64,000 nt of DNA, taken from positions 1-64,000 of the forward strand of contig JBIQIY010000022.1 in NCBI GenBank assembly GCA_044507775.1, in the 5' to 3' direction. Positions 17,373 to 26,578 of the stretch are shown here, piece by piece. The notes under the pieces were generated by a model. That model had not been told where the DNA came from and made no database searches. It was given only the letters and a program-made list of their open reading frames with translations. The position numbers and the translations under genes were made by a program. The stretch comes from Chryseosolibacter sp044507775. GTDB lineage: Bacteria; Bacteroidota; Bacteroidia; Cytophagales; Cyclobacteriaceae. Positions within the stretch are counted from its first letter, which is position 1. Each line of letters starts with the position of its first letter.

Positions 17373-17821
17373 TCAATTTTTCCATCTGTGTCCTGACCGG
17401 ATCGCCTTCGGATTTCCAGTTCCGCGTAACCCGATACTTCATCGTGGACGCGATGAAATTCAATATCGTGTAGTCTTGCCACTGCGATCTCGGCCGTGGT
17501 GTAAACCAGGTTATTCTCAAGCAGGTGCCCGCCCAGCGTGCTGCCATGTCCGTCTGAGATGCAAAGGTGCAAGTGCAGCGATGTTTCAGAGAGTGTTCCG
17601 ACAAGTGAGACGATCTCGAAAAATCCGGTCGCGGTGGATGGTGCTTTCTGGTTCGCAAACCGGAGATTGTATTGTGTCAGGCTCCCGACACACGTGACAA
17701 TCACACCGGCGGAAAATTTATTCTGAGCTGCAAATTCCTGAAGGGATATCCGCAGGTCCGCACCGGGTTTCAAGCGTATCACTGATATTTCCGAAGAGGA
17801 CGAAATGTATTGCGGCGTCAT
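17369..17821 (-). CDS. PPC/DUF296-domain protein
   Basis: A 150-residue protein read from ATG 17821; a TTG at 17845 would add eight residues. The whole length is a PPC (plants and prokaryotes conserved) domain: VIRLKPGADLRISLQEFA, VGSLTQYNLRFAN, EIVSLVGTLSE, then the metal-site strand LHLHLCISDGHGSTLGGHL. Bacterial members are small trimers, some thought to bind DNA; their roles are poorly known. It overlaps the start of the ModF-like gene by 4 bases, and a small gene lies just upstream, so the three form one transcription unit downstream of the Ehr-like operon. Confidence 0.85.
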   Translation of the reverse strand: MTPQYISSSSEISVIRLKPGADLRISLQEFAAQNKFSAGVIVTCVGSLTQYNLRFANQKAPSTATGFFEIVSLVGTLSETSLHLHLCISDGHGSTLGGHLLENNLVYTTAEIAVARLHDIEFHRVHDEVSGYAELEIRRRSGQDTDGKID

Positions 17822-17862
17822 GCCAGCAATATATTGAATAAACAATTAACCTGCCTTCCGGG

Positions 17863-18135
17863 CTACTTTGCGCGCAGAACTTTCCACTGGGCATCGGAAT
17901 TTTCGACTGCGAATTCCAGCCTTCGGATTTCTTTAACCTCCAGGATGCGCAGCGCCTGCGTGTGAGCGTTTTCGGAGATGAGAACGATGTTGGATTTGTG
18001 GTCGGCAAAACCACGAATATATCGCACCAGCACTTCTCCGCTCGCCACTGTGATCTTAAGCGGGAACCGGGAACCGATGTTTTGTGCCAGCGCGTCTTTC
18101 ATCTGCTGGAGCGATACTGTTAATTCTTGTGTCAT
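17863..18135 (-). CDS. hypothetical protein, about 90 residues
   Basis: Read from ATG 18135 (MTQELTVSLQQMKDAL). The frame extends upstream to 18174, but the internal Met gives the better start. The sequence is strand-rich: PLKITVASGEVLVRYIRGFAD, then NIVLISENAHTQALRILEVKEIRRLEF, like a small beta-barrel. The family is not recognised. It sits 41 bases upstream of the PPC-domain gene on the same strand. An array of heptamer repeats separates it from the Ehr-like operon. Confidence 0.6.
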   Translation of the reverse strand: MTQELTVSLQQMKDALAQNIGSRFPLKITVASGEVLVRYIRGFADHKSNIVLISENAHTQALRILEVKEIRRLEFAVENSDAQWKVLRAK

Positions 18136-18253
18136 ATGCCCCACCTTTGCATAAGGGATGCCAGAAAATCGCAACCGTCGTTTTAGGCTGGTTTCGCCAT
18201 TTTGCTCAAGAATTTATCCTGATTTGGGACTTATTTCCACAACTGGCTTGAAG

Positions 18254-18344
18254 TAGAAAGAGAAAAGCAGAAAGCGCAAAGCACAAAGCATAAAGCATAA
18301 AGCATAAAGCACAAAGCACAAAGCAGAAAGCATAAAGCATAAAG
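18254..18344 (+). repeat. heptamer array, CANAAAG type, 13 units
   Basis: Thirteen 7-bp units with no spacer, mostly CATAAAG, CACAAAG and CAGAAAG, between the Ehr-like operon and the small gene at 17863. The period is the same as at 14772 and 38492 but the sequence is unrelated. Confidence 0.95.
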
Positions 18345-18373
18345 AAGGGACAAAGTGGAACGTAAGGTCGGGG

Positions 18374-19132
18374 TTAGGCGCGGGGGTGGGAGCGAATTAG
18401 GTCCAGGATACCGTTGATGAAGGTTAGCGGGTGGATGGGATTTCCGGGAATATAGAGGTCGACGCGGTGCTGTTCAAGAAAGCTGCGGTCAACGGCTGGG
18501 CTATTTGCGAAGAGGCCACCGCTGATGGCGTCTGTTCCCACCAGCACGATGATCTTCGGATCCGGTATCGCGTCGTAGCAGGTATTCAGGGGAACGGCCA
18601 TGTTGGCGGTGATAGGCCCGGTAATGACGATGCCGTCGGCGTGACGCGGCGAAGCCACGAATTCGATGCCGTAACGTCCCATATCGAAATTCACGTTGGT
18701 ACACGCATTCAGCTCGAGTTCGCTGCTGTTGTCGCCACCCGCCGACACGACGCGCAACTTGAGTGAGCCGCTGAATATCTTTCGGATTTCTTCGCGCACC
18801 AGCGCGGGATCTAGTCGGATGTCGGACTTTGGGCCTTCGCGGACAACCAGGGACTCCCGTGCATTGGCGGCCATGCGGTAGTCTTTCGAGAACCTGATCT
18901 TTCCGGGAAATGCGCGGGCGCAGTCGCCGCAGAAGGAGCACTTCCCAAGGTCAACACGAAGTGGATGGGTGGCAATGGCGCCGGTCGGACAAAATTCTGC
19001 CAACGCAGCCTCATCCACAGGCTCGTTCGTTATTTCCGGAACTCCGCGAAATCTACCGGGCACCTCTGCGCGTGTGGGATCGGGAATGTATTGTTTTCCC
19101 TGGTGAAGTAAGATCCTGATGTTGTCAATCAT
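18374..19132 (-). CDS. ferredoxin plus NuoB/HyfI-like subunit lacking cluster ligands
   Basis: A 252-residue protein, last gene of the six-gene complex. Residues about 47-80 form a ferredoxin segment with FCPTGA and CSFCGDC; the fourth Cys of that motif is replaced by Phe (ARAFPG), so one [4Fe-4S] cluster at most, using the Cys of CPTGA. From about residue 140 comes a NuoB/hydrogenase small-subunit domain (RYGIEFVASPRHADGIVITGP). Its proximal-cluster cysteines are mostly gone: the expected SGSCNGC-type start reads ELNACTNVNFD, and the expected GDCACDGG-type strand reads GTDAISGG. HyfI and HyfH roles are therefore fused and altered, as in Ehr (hydrogenase-related) complexes. It starts 9 bases after the large-subunit gene. 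Confidence 0.85.
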   Translation of the reverse strand: MIDNIRILLHQGKQYIPDPTRAEVPGRFRGVPEITNEPVDEAALAEFCPTGAIATHPLRVDLGKCSFCGDCARAFPGKIRFSKDYRMAANARESLVVREGPKSDIRLDPALVREEIRKIFSGSLKLRVVSAGGDNSSELELNACTNVNFDMGRYGIEFVASPRHADGIVITGPITANMAVPLNTCYDAIPDPKIIVLVGTDAISGGLFANSPAVDRSFLEQHRVDLYIPGNPIHPLTFINGILDLIRSHPRA

Positions 19133-19141
19133 CGCTATTGT

Positions 19142-20647
19142 TTATAAGTCGTGACCGCAGTAACTGAGGTTGAAGCTCTTGTTGCAGATCGGAAAATCGG
19201 ATATCTCGTTGTTTCTCACAGCCAGCGCCAGCGCCATCCAGTTGTGCATGGAGGGATCCTTGATCCGGAATTCGGACAACTCGCCCTTTTCATTCGTGAT
19301 GGCGCAGTGGCAGATCTCGCCCCGCCACCCTTCTGTCAGCGCGATCGCAAAGCTGTCGGGTGCCGGGTCGCCGATCGCCAATGAAGCTGTCGCCGGTTCG
19401 GGGGGCTTGCGGATAATTCTTCGCAGGTAGTAGATCGACTGCACGATCTCATCGTGACGCAATCGCGCCCGTGAGTAAACATCGCCGTGATGCTTCACGA
19501 TGGCAATAGGCGAGAACTGGTGGTACATGCCATGGGGATGTGTTGCCCGGATGTCACGCATCAGTCCGCTGGATCGTGCGGTAGGGCCAACTGTCCCCAG
19601 TGAGACAGCCAGGTCACGGGAAAGAACGCCTGTTTTTTCAAGTCTCGCCAGCGCGCTTGGCAACGTGTGAAACTCCCGCCACATTTCGTCGAAGTCTTTC
19701 TCATATTCCTGGAAGATAGATTCGAGTCGCGATGCCAACGCGCGCGTAAATGGCCAGGGATTGCTTCCGACACGAATAAGACTCTTGCCAAGACGATTGC
19801 CGCACCACTCCTGCATGAAATTGATAATGGGTGTCCGCAGCCTGCCGAAGACAGCGCTGCCAAGCTGATATCCGATGTCGGTGCAAATTGCGCTGAGATC
19901 GCCGGTGTGGACCGCGATACGTTCTAACTCCAGCGCTACCGTCCGGGCAAAGTGAACTTCCTTCGTGGCCTCAAAACCGCATAGCGCTTCCCAGAGATTG
20001 GCGAAGGCGGTGGTGTGACCTGCAACAGAATCACCCGAGATTGACTCGGCAAGCAAGGTGCGCTGAAGCAGGTTTCTTCTCGAAAGGATAAGTTGTTCTA
20101 TGGCGCGGTGCTGGTAGCCCAACTGAATTTCGAGATGAAGGATCTGTTCACCATTGCAGATAAATCGGAAGTGTCCCGGTTCGATAACCCCGGCGTGAAT
20201 CGGTCCGACGCCAACCTCGTGCAGTTCCTCGCTATCAATGTGATAAAACGGATAGTTTTCAATGCGATTCGACATCTCTGCCCGATCGAAAGGATAGCGT
20301 ACGGGCTTTAACCAGGGATGGTCTGAATACCTTGTCCCGAATTTTTCGTGCAGGATTCTTTCATATAGATGAAACTGCATTTCTTGCGCCGTAAAGGAAG
20401 GGAAGACCTCGTCCGTATCCCGGTTGATTTCCGACGAAGAAACCAGGATCGAAGCGGTGACATCGTTGGCGATACAAGAGACAAGCTTCAACCGATCGCG
20501 CTGAATAAATCCGAAGTACTGCACACAGTGATGGTTGGCATCGCGAACCAATTCTACATTTGCATGGAGAAAATCCGTATACGGGACGACCGGTATGCTG
20601 TCGAGCGGTATGCGCGTGTTGTTCGGTATTGTGATGAATGAACTCAT
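19142..20647 (-). CDS. HyfG/HycE-like large subunit without NiFe ligands (Ehr-type)
   Basis: A 501-residue protein with an N-terminal NuoC-like part (about 1-140) and a NuoD/hydrogenase large-subunit part with VGVGPIHAGVIEPGHFRF and LGYQHRAIEQLIL. In true group 4 hydrogenases the nickel site uses two CxxC motifs. Here the first reads ESISGDSVAGHT (no Cys), and the C-terminal one is reduced to SYCGHDL (one Cys). It cannot bind the NiFe centre in the usual way and is not a hydrogenase. It probably couples an unknown redox reaction, or conformational change, to the membrane pump. Its ATG overlaps the stop of the upstream antiporter-like gene (ATGA), so translation is coupled. Confidence 0.87.
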   Translation of the reverse strand: MSSFITIPNNTRIPLDSIPVVPYTDFLHANVELVRDANHHCVQYFGFIQRDRLKLVSCIANDVTASILVSSSEINRDTDEVFPSFTAQEMQFHLYERILHEKFGTRYSDHPWLKPVRYPFDRAEMSNRIENYPFYHIDSEELHEVGVGPIHAGVIEPGHFRFICNGEQILHLEIQLGYQHRAIEQLILSRRNLLQRTLLAESISGDSVAGHTTAFANLWEALCGFEATKEVHFARTVALELERIAVHTGDLSAICTDIGYQLGSAVFGRLRTPIINFMQEWCGNRLGKSLIRVGSNPWPFTRALASRLESIFQEYEKDFDEMWREFHTLPSALARLEKTGVLSRDLAVSLGTVGPTARSSGLMRDIRATHPHGMYHQFSPIAIVKHHGDVYSRARLRHDEIVQSIYYLRRIIRKPPEPATASLAIGDPAPDSFAIALTEGWRGEICHCAITNEKGELSEFRIKDPSMHNWMALALAVRNNEISDFPICNKSFNLSYCGHDL

Positions 20648-22077
20648 GGCGGGCTGTGCAGGTTTTGCGTGGCTTCACGGATAAGAACAATCAGTTCCGC
20701 CGGTGGATTAAATCCGAGGTAGACGACCAATCCCAGCAGTATGTATTGGCTGATCGACTCCGTCGGAGAAATCTTCGGCACCCGATCCTCGCGGAAGCCC
20801 ACGGTTTTGATAAACAGCATCTTGAAAACATTCCGGGCAAGGGACCAGATGATGAGCGAGAGAAGCATGAAAATGACCACAAGCCATACGATCTTCCCGG
20901 CGTTGAAAATCGAGTGAAAGATCATAAACTCCGTGACGAACATTCCGGACGGTGGCATCGCCGTAATGACGAAGAATCCCAGGAGCAAGGCCATCGCGCC
21001 AGGCGTGCTGTAGTGAAAGTAGTTTCCGATGTCGTAGATGCTTTTGCTTCGGTAGATGCGATAGATCTGGTCGACCTGGAAGAACAGGCTTGACTTGGCG
21101 AAGGTGTGGAGAATGAGGTGAAGGATCGCGGCAAAATATCCGGCACCACCTGCGGCAACGCCCAGCATGACGATGCCCATGTGTTCGACTCCGGAGTAGG
21201 CGAGCATACGCTTGAGGTTTTTGACGCGCAGGATATAGACCGCAGACACAAATATTGAGAGGATTCCGCTTACAAAAAGAATGCTGTTTGCCCACGAATG
21301 TAGCGTGGTATTGCAGATCACCTCATAGAACCGGAAGATACCGGCGAAGCCCACGTTTACTAACGCGCCTGCAAGCAACGCGCCGGCCGGACCCGGAGCC
21401 TTGTCCTTTGCATCGATGCCAACGGTGTACATGGGCACGAGGCCCGCTTTGACCGTGAATCCCGTGAAGATGAAAATGAACGCCAGCTTCAGCCAGAATT
21501 CATTCAGTTGCCGCGCGTGCTCGACCAGTGCCGCGTAGGAGAGGCTTGTGAAACCTTCTTCCTGGATGGTGATGGTGAGGAAAAGAATTCCAATAAACAC
21601 CAAAGTGATGCTGATGGAACATACGAATATGTACTTCCACGTTGCCTCGAGGGTCCGTTCATTCCGGTTATGATAGATGAGAGCGGAGGCGCTTAGCGTA
21701 GTGAGCTCTACAAATATCCACGTCACCGCAATGTGATTGGCGAGGTAGGCAGCGCTCAATGACGATACGAGTCCAACCATCGCGCTGAAGTAGATGCCCC
21801 GTTCCCGAGGCATATCCTTGCGGGTCTTGAAGAAAATGTAACTGTGATAAAATGCCGGAACCGCGATAACACTCAGGACGCCCAGCAGGATGAGGCCCAG
21901 CGAGTCGAATGCAAAGTACTCGAGCGCGACTTGTCCCTTATGCTGAAAGGCGTAGATCGTCAGCGCCCACTGCAGCGCGACGAACACCCATACAGCGAGG
22001 TGGACCACTTGTCTTCTGCGAACAAAGAACAGCGCGGCAGCAAGGAAGATGACCAGGACAAAGTAAGTTAAGACCAT
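20644..22077 (-). CDS. HyfF/NuoL-M-like proton-translocating membrane subunit
   Basis: A 477-residue protein read from ATG 22077 (MVLTYFVLVIFLAAALFF); a longer frame to 22119 would overlap the preceding gene and lacks a convincing start. It has about 14 transmembrane helices and the Mrp-antiporter core of complex I pumps: the Glu/Lys-bearing helices TWIFVELTTLSASALIYH, FTGFTVKAGLVPMY and RMLAYSGVEHMGIVMLG, and LHLILHTFAKSSLFF. It resembles HyfF of hydrogenase-4 and would move protons or sodium ions. It lies 10 bases after the HyfE-like gene and overlaps the large-subunit gene by 4 bases. Confidence 0.88.
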   Translation of the reverse strand: MVLTYFVLVIFLAAALFFVRRRQVVHLAVWVFVALQWALTIYAFQHKGQVALEYFAFDSLGLILLGVLSVIAVPAFYHSYIFFKTRKDMPRERGIYFSAMVGLVSSLSAAYLANHIAVTWIFVELTTLSASALIYHNRNERTLEATWKYIFVCSISITLVFIGILFLTITIQEEGFTSLSYAALVEHARQLNEFWLKLAFIFIFTGFTVKAGLVPMYTVGIDAKDKAPGPAGALLAGALVNVGFAGIFRFYEVICNTTLHSWANSILFVSGILSIFVSAVYILRVKNLKRMLAYSGVEHMGIVMLGVAAGGAGYFAAILHLILHTFAKSSLFFQVDQIYRIYRSKSIYDIGNYFHYSTPGAMALLLGFFVITAMPPSGMFVTEFMIFHSIFNAGKIVWLVVIFMLLSLIIWSLARNVFKMLFIKTVGFREDRVPKISPTESISQYILLGLVVYLGFNPPAELIVLIREATQNLHSPP

Positions 22078-22087
22078 AACAGTTCCA

Positions 22088-22717
22088 TCAGTCTTTAAGT
22101 TGTCGCAGTTGTTCCGCATCGTGCTCCTTTAACACGTCGCCGATCCGGTTGACAAAGATCCCGAGCAGAAGCACACTGACGAAAATATCGAGCATGATGC
22201 CGATGTTGACGATCATGGGCATTTGACTCCCCACGGCGATCGACAGCACAAAAACTCCATTCTCAATAATGAGGAACCCCATGACATGGGTGATGAGCTT
22301 TCTCCTGGAAACAATTATATAAAGCCCGGTAAAAAGCGCCGACAGCGCCACAACAAAGAACATGGTTTTAAGCGGATCGTCGTGAAGGTTGCTGGAAAGC
22401 AGGAATGAACCGACGATGATCGCGGTGATAACTACAACCGAAAGGAAGTTGGATACATAGGGCTCCGCTTCCCGGGTGAGGTTGTTTCGCTTGATAACGT
22501 ATTGAAGGAAGGCAGGTATGGCGACCGACTTAAAAACAATAGTCTCGATCAGGATGAACGTAAGGTTGACAGCGTTGATCTCGATGAGCTCAATAAAGGT
22601 AAGGGCGAACAGGATAACCCCCTGGAATGCGATAATCCCGATGTACGTGGTCAGGCGGTTTGCCGCCACGGCGTAAATGAGACTGATGATAATAAGTATT
22701 AGTAGAGTATTCGTCAT
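22088..22717 (-). CDS. HyfE-like membrane subunit
   Basis: A 209-residue hydrophobic protein with about seven helices. Its second half has the NuoK-like character of HyfE (YIIVSRRKLITHVMGFLIIENGVFVLSIAVG, with a conserved Glu in the IEN segment). It is 12 bases from the HyfC-like gene and 10 bases from the HyfF-like gene, in the standard hydrogenase-4 order. A soluble C-terminal tail ends it. As part of the membrane arm it would help ion translocation. Confidence 0.85.
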   Translation of the reverse strand: MTNTLLILIIISLIYAVAANRLTTYIGIIAFQGVILFALTFIELIEINAVNLTFILIETIVFKSVAIPAFLQYVIKRNNLTREAEPYVSNFLSVVVITAIIVGSFLLSSNLHDDPLKTMFFVVALSALFTGLYIIVSRRKLITHVMGFLIIENGVFVLSIAVGSQMPMIVNIGIMLDIFVSVLLLGIFVNRIGDVLKEHDAEQLRQLKD

Positions 22718-22729
22718 TTGTCAGCCATA

Positions 22730-23638
22730 TTAGGATAGTTTTCCGATCATGATAATAACACCCAGGAATACCAGTAATGAAATAGAGGTCAGCGAAACGA
22801 TGAATTGCGAGTTGTGATTCATACGGAAACGCGCCATGAACGATTCGATCGCCGCAGCGACCAACCCAAAGGCTACCTGTGTTGTGAGAAAAAGCGGAAT
22901 AGCAAAATACCAGGCGACTGCCGGTGAGATGAAGATATTTGCAATAAGCGCTCCATAGATGGCGAATTTCAGGTTTGTAGTCTGAAGGATCAACCCCAGA
23001 TCGAAACCGCTGTTATCAAGCACAATTACTTCGTGTATCATGGTCAGTTCCAGGTGCGTCTTAGGATCGTCTATTGGCATCCTGCTATTTTCGATCATCG
23101 CGATAATGATGAGGATGAAGGTGGCCAGGACGCCGAGCGTATAAGAGGTATACGACTCGAAATGCAACTGCTGAAATATTTCATGAAAAGAGGTGTGGCC
23201 CGTGAAAAGAGCGAATGATCCCATCAAAATGAAGAATGCCGGTTCTGCGAGGAGCGAGTAAAGTGCCTCCCGGCTGGCACCCATTCCTTCGAAGCTGCTA
23301 CCTGTATCCATCGCGGAGAGAATCATAAAGAACTTTCCAAGCGCCAGTACATAGGCGAAGAAGACGAAATCGCCGGAAAAAGAAAGCAATCCGGGATGAC
23401 CCGCAAAGGGCACCATCAGCATCGCTGTGAGAACGGAGGCAAAGTATATGCTCGGCGCGATCCGGAAGATGAGACTACTCGTCTCGCTGTACACGGCTCC
23501 TTTTCTGAAGAGGCGCCAGATATCTTTTAAGGGCTGGCTGAGCGGAGGGCCCTTTCGCCCGGAGAAGATACTCTTGAATCGAATGATCACTCCGCTCATG
23601 AAAAGGCTTGCGATTACTATCAATATGAAGCTGATCAT
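22730..23638 (-). CDS. HyfC/HycD (NuoH-like) membrane subunit
   Basis: A 302-residue protein with about eight helices. It has the NuoH-family features KGPPLSQPLKDIWRLFRKGA near the N terminus and the acidic loop MIENSRMPIDDPKTHLELTM typical of HyfC/HycD/NuoH. This subunit links the soluble catalytic module to the antiporter arm. It lies 28 bases from the HyfB-like gene and 12 bases from the HyfE-like gene. The acidic residues of the loop look conserved, so the coupling part of the complex seems functional even though the hydrogenase site is lost. Confidence 0.88.
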   Translation of the reverse strand: MISFILIVIASLFMSGVIIRFKSIFSGRKGPPLSQPLKDIWRLFRKGAVYSETSSLIFRIAPSIYFASVLTAMLMVPFAGHPGLLSFSGDFVFFAYVLALGKFFMILSAMDTGSSFEGMGASREALYSLLAEPAFFILMGSFALFTGHTSFHEIFQQLHFESYTSYTLGVLATFILIIIAMIENSRMPIDDPKTHLELTMIHEVIVLDNSGFDLGLILQTTNLKFAIYGALIANIFISPAVAWYFAIPLFLTTQVAFGLVAAAIESFMARFRMNHNSQFIVSLTSISLLVFLGVIIMIGKLS

Positions 23639-23666
23639 AATTCTTTTTCTGTTTTATCGGAGATGA

Positions 23667-25649
23667 TCATAAGACTTCCGCGTAGCTCGCAACGATGAGA
23701 AACAACACAAACAACAGGCCGTACAGGATATAATACTGGAGTCTACCATTGTGGATGAAGGAGAACAGGTTCATTCCGTTCAGCACCTGGTTCGAAAGTT
23801 TGTTGATCACATTTTTCTCGAAGAACTCCGCGTAGCTGGACTGATAGCTCCGGCTGGCAGGAAACACGGCTTCCGGCGGGATCTCCGTATATTTCTTTTC
23901 TTCGCTGGTGATGAATGCCAGCAGTTTCGACAGGCTTTTGGAAAATGATTTTCCCGTGTACTGCATCCGGTTATTGGGTGCAACATACCCGCATCCCCAT
24001 GTAGGGCCGACGGCGGCGGGCCGGCGGGACATGATTTTAGAACGTACGAAGTAGAGAGCCGAGGTGATCAGGATGAACGCAAGGGATGCTATACCGACTT
24101 GTGAAAGAGTATCAACGAGTGCGATCGACGATGGGTCGGGTGCAAGCGCTGGCGCGACCACGGCAACAACGCGGCGGAGCATCGGGAGCAGCAGTGATGG
24201 TGAAAGTGCGATGACGAGCATCAGAAAAAGAATGAAGAAGTGCGGGAGATGGCCGGCGTTGAGAACCTCTTGCCCTTGGGGTTGCAACTTGGCTCGCGGC
24301 GTACCCAGAAAGATAACGGAGAAGGCCTTTGTATACGTGAGGACGGAAAGCCCGCCTACCAGGGCGAGTCCGCCGATGCCGGTGATCATCAGGATATTGA
24401 ATCCCGTATTCCTGGCATTAATGCCTTCGAGTAATCCTGAAAAGAGGAGGAACTTAGAGACAAACCCGTTGAAGGGAGGGAGGCCTGCGATGGCCAATCC
24501 GCCGCACAGGAAGAAGAACGAAGTCACTGGCAGCTTGCGAATCAACCCTCCCAGCTGTTCCATATTGCGTTTGTGCGTAAGCTGATATACGGTTCCCGAC
24601 GAAAAGAACAGCAATGGTTTGTAGAGGGAATGGTTGAGGAGGTGGAGCAATGCTGCGGCAAAGCCCAGGAACGTCAGACCCGAATCTCCCGTTGCTTTTC
24701 CCAGCAGGCCGATGGCGATTCCCATCCCTGCGATACCCATATTTTCAATGGTGCTGAAAGCGAGAACGCGCTTGTAATCGCGGTGAATCGCTGCGCTGAG
24801 AATGCCGTAGCACGCGGTCAGCAGTGAAACGCAGAAGACGAGTATGCCGATCCATACTGCATCCGTTGTAACGTAGGACACTACCCGCATGATCCCGTAG
24901 ATGCCCATGCTAACCATTACGCCGGACATAATTCCGGAAACGGGAGCCGGTGCGGCAGGATGCGCATGCGGAAGCCACGTGTGCAGGGGGACGAACCCGG
25001 CTTTGATCGCAAACCCCGCAAAGAACAGCATGCACAGCCAACGAGCGTCGCCTCCTTTCATGAATGTGCCGATCGCCGAAAAGCCGGGATCACCTTGACT
25101 CACCCAAACCCAGATGAATGCCGCCATGAGGATGGCCACGCTGATGTGCATTTGTATGAGATAGTTCATACCCGCCTTCAGCGTTGTAAACCGGCTGTGA
25201 TCAAACATCATCAGCAGGAACGAAGACATCGACATGATCTCCCATGCGACAAGGAATGCCATCGCGTGCTGCACCGAAACAACGATGATCATTGAGTAAT
25301 GGAAGAGTGGCATGAGCACCCAGTGAAGCGAAAGATTACTGGTTTCATCCTGGTAAGCGCGCATGTAGTGTGTAGCATACCAGCCACCGGTGAGGCAGGT
25401 CAGGTTAATGATGAGAATGAACCAGGCAGACAGTTCGTCGACACGCAAGAGAATGTCGCCGAACACCCAGCCCGCGTTCAGCGTCAGGTCAACCGGCGCC
25501 TGCAGTACGATGGCACTTGTTAAAACAATGTTGACCGCCATGATCAGGAATCCCCCTCCGGATTTTAACCGCCCGGGCAAGAAGGGAATGAGAACTAACG
25601 CAAATGCAATACAGAAAACGGGATAATAAATCAGTAGGCGAAGCTCCAT
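23667..25649 (-). CDS. HyfB/NuoL-like proton-translocating membrane subunit
   Basis: A 660-residue protein with about 16 helices, first gene of the six-gene operon. Mrp-antiporter core features are VAWEIMSMSSFLLMMFDHS, FFAGFAIKAGFVPLHTWLPHAHPAAPAPVSG, KRVLAFSTIENMGIAGMG and LLHLLNHSLYKPLLFF. It has the long C-terminal extension typical of HyfB. A candidate CRP/FNR-type operator lies 62 bases upstream of its ATG, so the operon is probably induced with the microaerobic genes elsewhere in the window. With two antiporter-like subunits, the complex should pump ions in two channels. Confidence 0.88.
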   Translation of the reverse strand: MELRLLIYYPVFCIAFALVLIPFLPGRLKSGGGFLIMAVNIVLTSAIVLQAPVDLTLNAGWVFGDILLRVDELSAWFILIINLTCLTGGWYATHYMRAYQDETSNLSLHWVLMPLFHYSMIIVVSVQHAMAFLVAWEIMSMSSFLLMMFDHSRFTTLKAGMNYLIQMHISVAILMAAFIWVWVSQGDPGFSAIGTFMKGGDARWLCMLFFAGFAIKAGFVPLHTWLPHAHPAAPAPVSGIMSGVMVSMGIYGIMRVVSYVTTDAVWIGILVFCVSLLTACYGILSAAIHRDYKRVLAFSTIENMGIAGMGIAIGLLGKATGDSGLTFLGFAAALLHLLNHSLYKPLLFFSSGTVYQLTHKRNMEQLGGLIRKLPVTSFFFLCGGLAIAGLPPFNGFVSKFLLFSGLLEGINARNTGFNILMITGIGGLALVGGLSVLTYTKAFSVIFLGTPRAKLQPQGQEVLNAGHLPHFFILFLMLVIALSPSLLLPMLRRVVAVVAPALAPDPSSIALVDTLSQVGIASLAFILITSALYFVRSKIMSRRPAAVGPTWGCGYVAPNNRMQYTGKSFSKSLSKLLAFITSEEKKYTEIPPEAVFPASRSYQSSYAEFFEKNVINKLSNQVLNGMNLFSFIHNGRLQYYILYGLLFVLFLIVASYAEVL

Positions 25650-25704
25650 GCTCGGGCAATTGTCTTAGAAGCTTTGAAGGTAGCTAAAAACGGTTTTCAA
25701 TTAC

Positions 25705-25718
25705 ATGACAAATGTCAT
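25705..25718. promoter_or_regulatory. CRP/FNR-like box before the Ehr-like operon
   Basis: ATGACAAATGTCAT, perfect dyad with a 4-base spacer, centred 62.5 bases upstream of the HyfB-like start at 25649. Confidence 0.65.
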
Positions 25719-25735
25719 TTCACTTCCGCAACCTT

Positions 25736-26557
25736 TTATTCTGTCTCCGGAAATACGAAGACAGGATACAGGGAATAGGCGCTGATTTTCTTGATCACGC
25801 TACTGTGGAACATTTTTTCCACGAGGTTGCGATGCTGGAAGCAAAGCGCAAGCACATCCGGTTCAGTCTTCTTGATGTAGCTGTCGATGCTGCCGGCCAC
25901 GTCCGACGACCGGATGGTTTCAAACCGGAATGGATAGCCGGCGCCCTGGGTTTCGAGAATAAACTGTAGCTCTTTCAGATCCTGGGCTGCGTCCTCGCTG
26001 AACGCTTCCTCCATTACCTGCAGAACCGTCAACTCCGCGTGCAAGGGCCTGATAAATCGCAGCAGCGGGCCCATAGGAAGTTTTCTTTCGCGCAAATAGT
26101 CGAACGCGTAGACGACGTGGTGTACCTGGCCGTAAAGGTAGCCATCGGGTATGATCATCACAGGTGTCCTGGATTTTGTCAGCGCATTATACGTGTTACT
26201 CCCCGTAAAGAATTGATAGAGGTCATCGGGTCCGTTCGAGCCCATGACCAACAGATCGTAATGCCCGGCCTTTTCGCTGATCACCGTACTGAGTCGGTTG
26301 TAGGTTGGCTCGACTTCCGCTGCGCAACCGATCTTGAAGACCTGGCTTACTTCACGGCAAAGATCCTGCAACCGTTCGGTTGTCGCCTTGATCGAAAACT
26401 GATTTCCCGTTATAAACTGGACGGGAGTGATATCGAAGAGCGACTGCACATTCAATAAAGTGAGCTCACAACCGGCGACCTGCGCGAGTTTCGCCGCATA
26501 AGTAATGGCATTATAGCTGGGGTCGGAAAAGTCGGTTGGGCACAGTATCTTTTTCAT
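25736..26557 (-). CDS. universal stress protein, tandem UspA domains
   Basis: A 273-residue protein with two UspA-type halves. The first starts MKKILCPTDFSDPSYNAITYAAKLA and ends with the nucleotide-site pattern VMGSNGPDDLYQFFTGSNTY, then TPVMIIP. The second half (about 150-273) keeps the fold, but the G-2x-G-9x-G(S/T) motif is degenerate (ALCFQHRNLVEKMF). Tandem USPs of this type are often induced under oxygen limitation. It is encoded just upstream of the Ehr-like operon on the same strand, with a CRP/FNR-like box between them, and 22 bases downstream of the methyltransferase-like gene. Confidence 0.88.
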   Translation of the reverse strand: MKKILCPTDFSDPSYNAITYAAKLAQVAGCELTLLNVQSLFDITPVQFITGNQFSIKATTERLQDLCREVSQVFKIGCAAEVEPTYNRLSTVISEKAGHYDLLVMGSNGPDDLYQFFTGSNTYNALTKSRTPVMIIPDGYLYGQVHHVVYAFDYLRERKLPMGPLLRFIRPLHAELTVLQVMEEAFSEDAAQDLKELQFILETQGAGYPFRFETIRSSDVAGSIDSYIKKTEPDVLALCFQHRNLVEKMFHSSVIKKISAYSLYPVFVFPETE

Positions 26558-26578
26558 TTCACGAAATCTAAGAAAAGT

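Noticed and set aside
19142..20647. annotation as a functional NiFe hydrogenase
   Set aside because: Both CxxC ligand motifs for the NiFe centre are missing.
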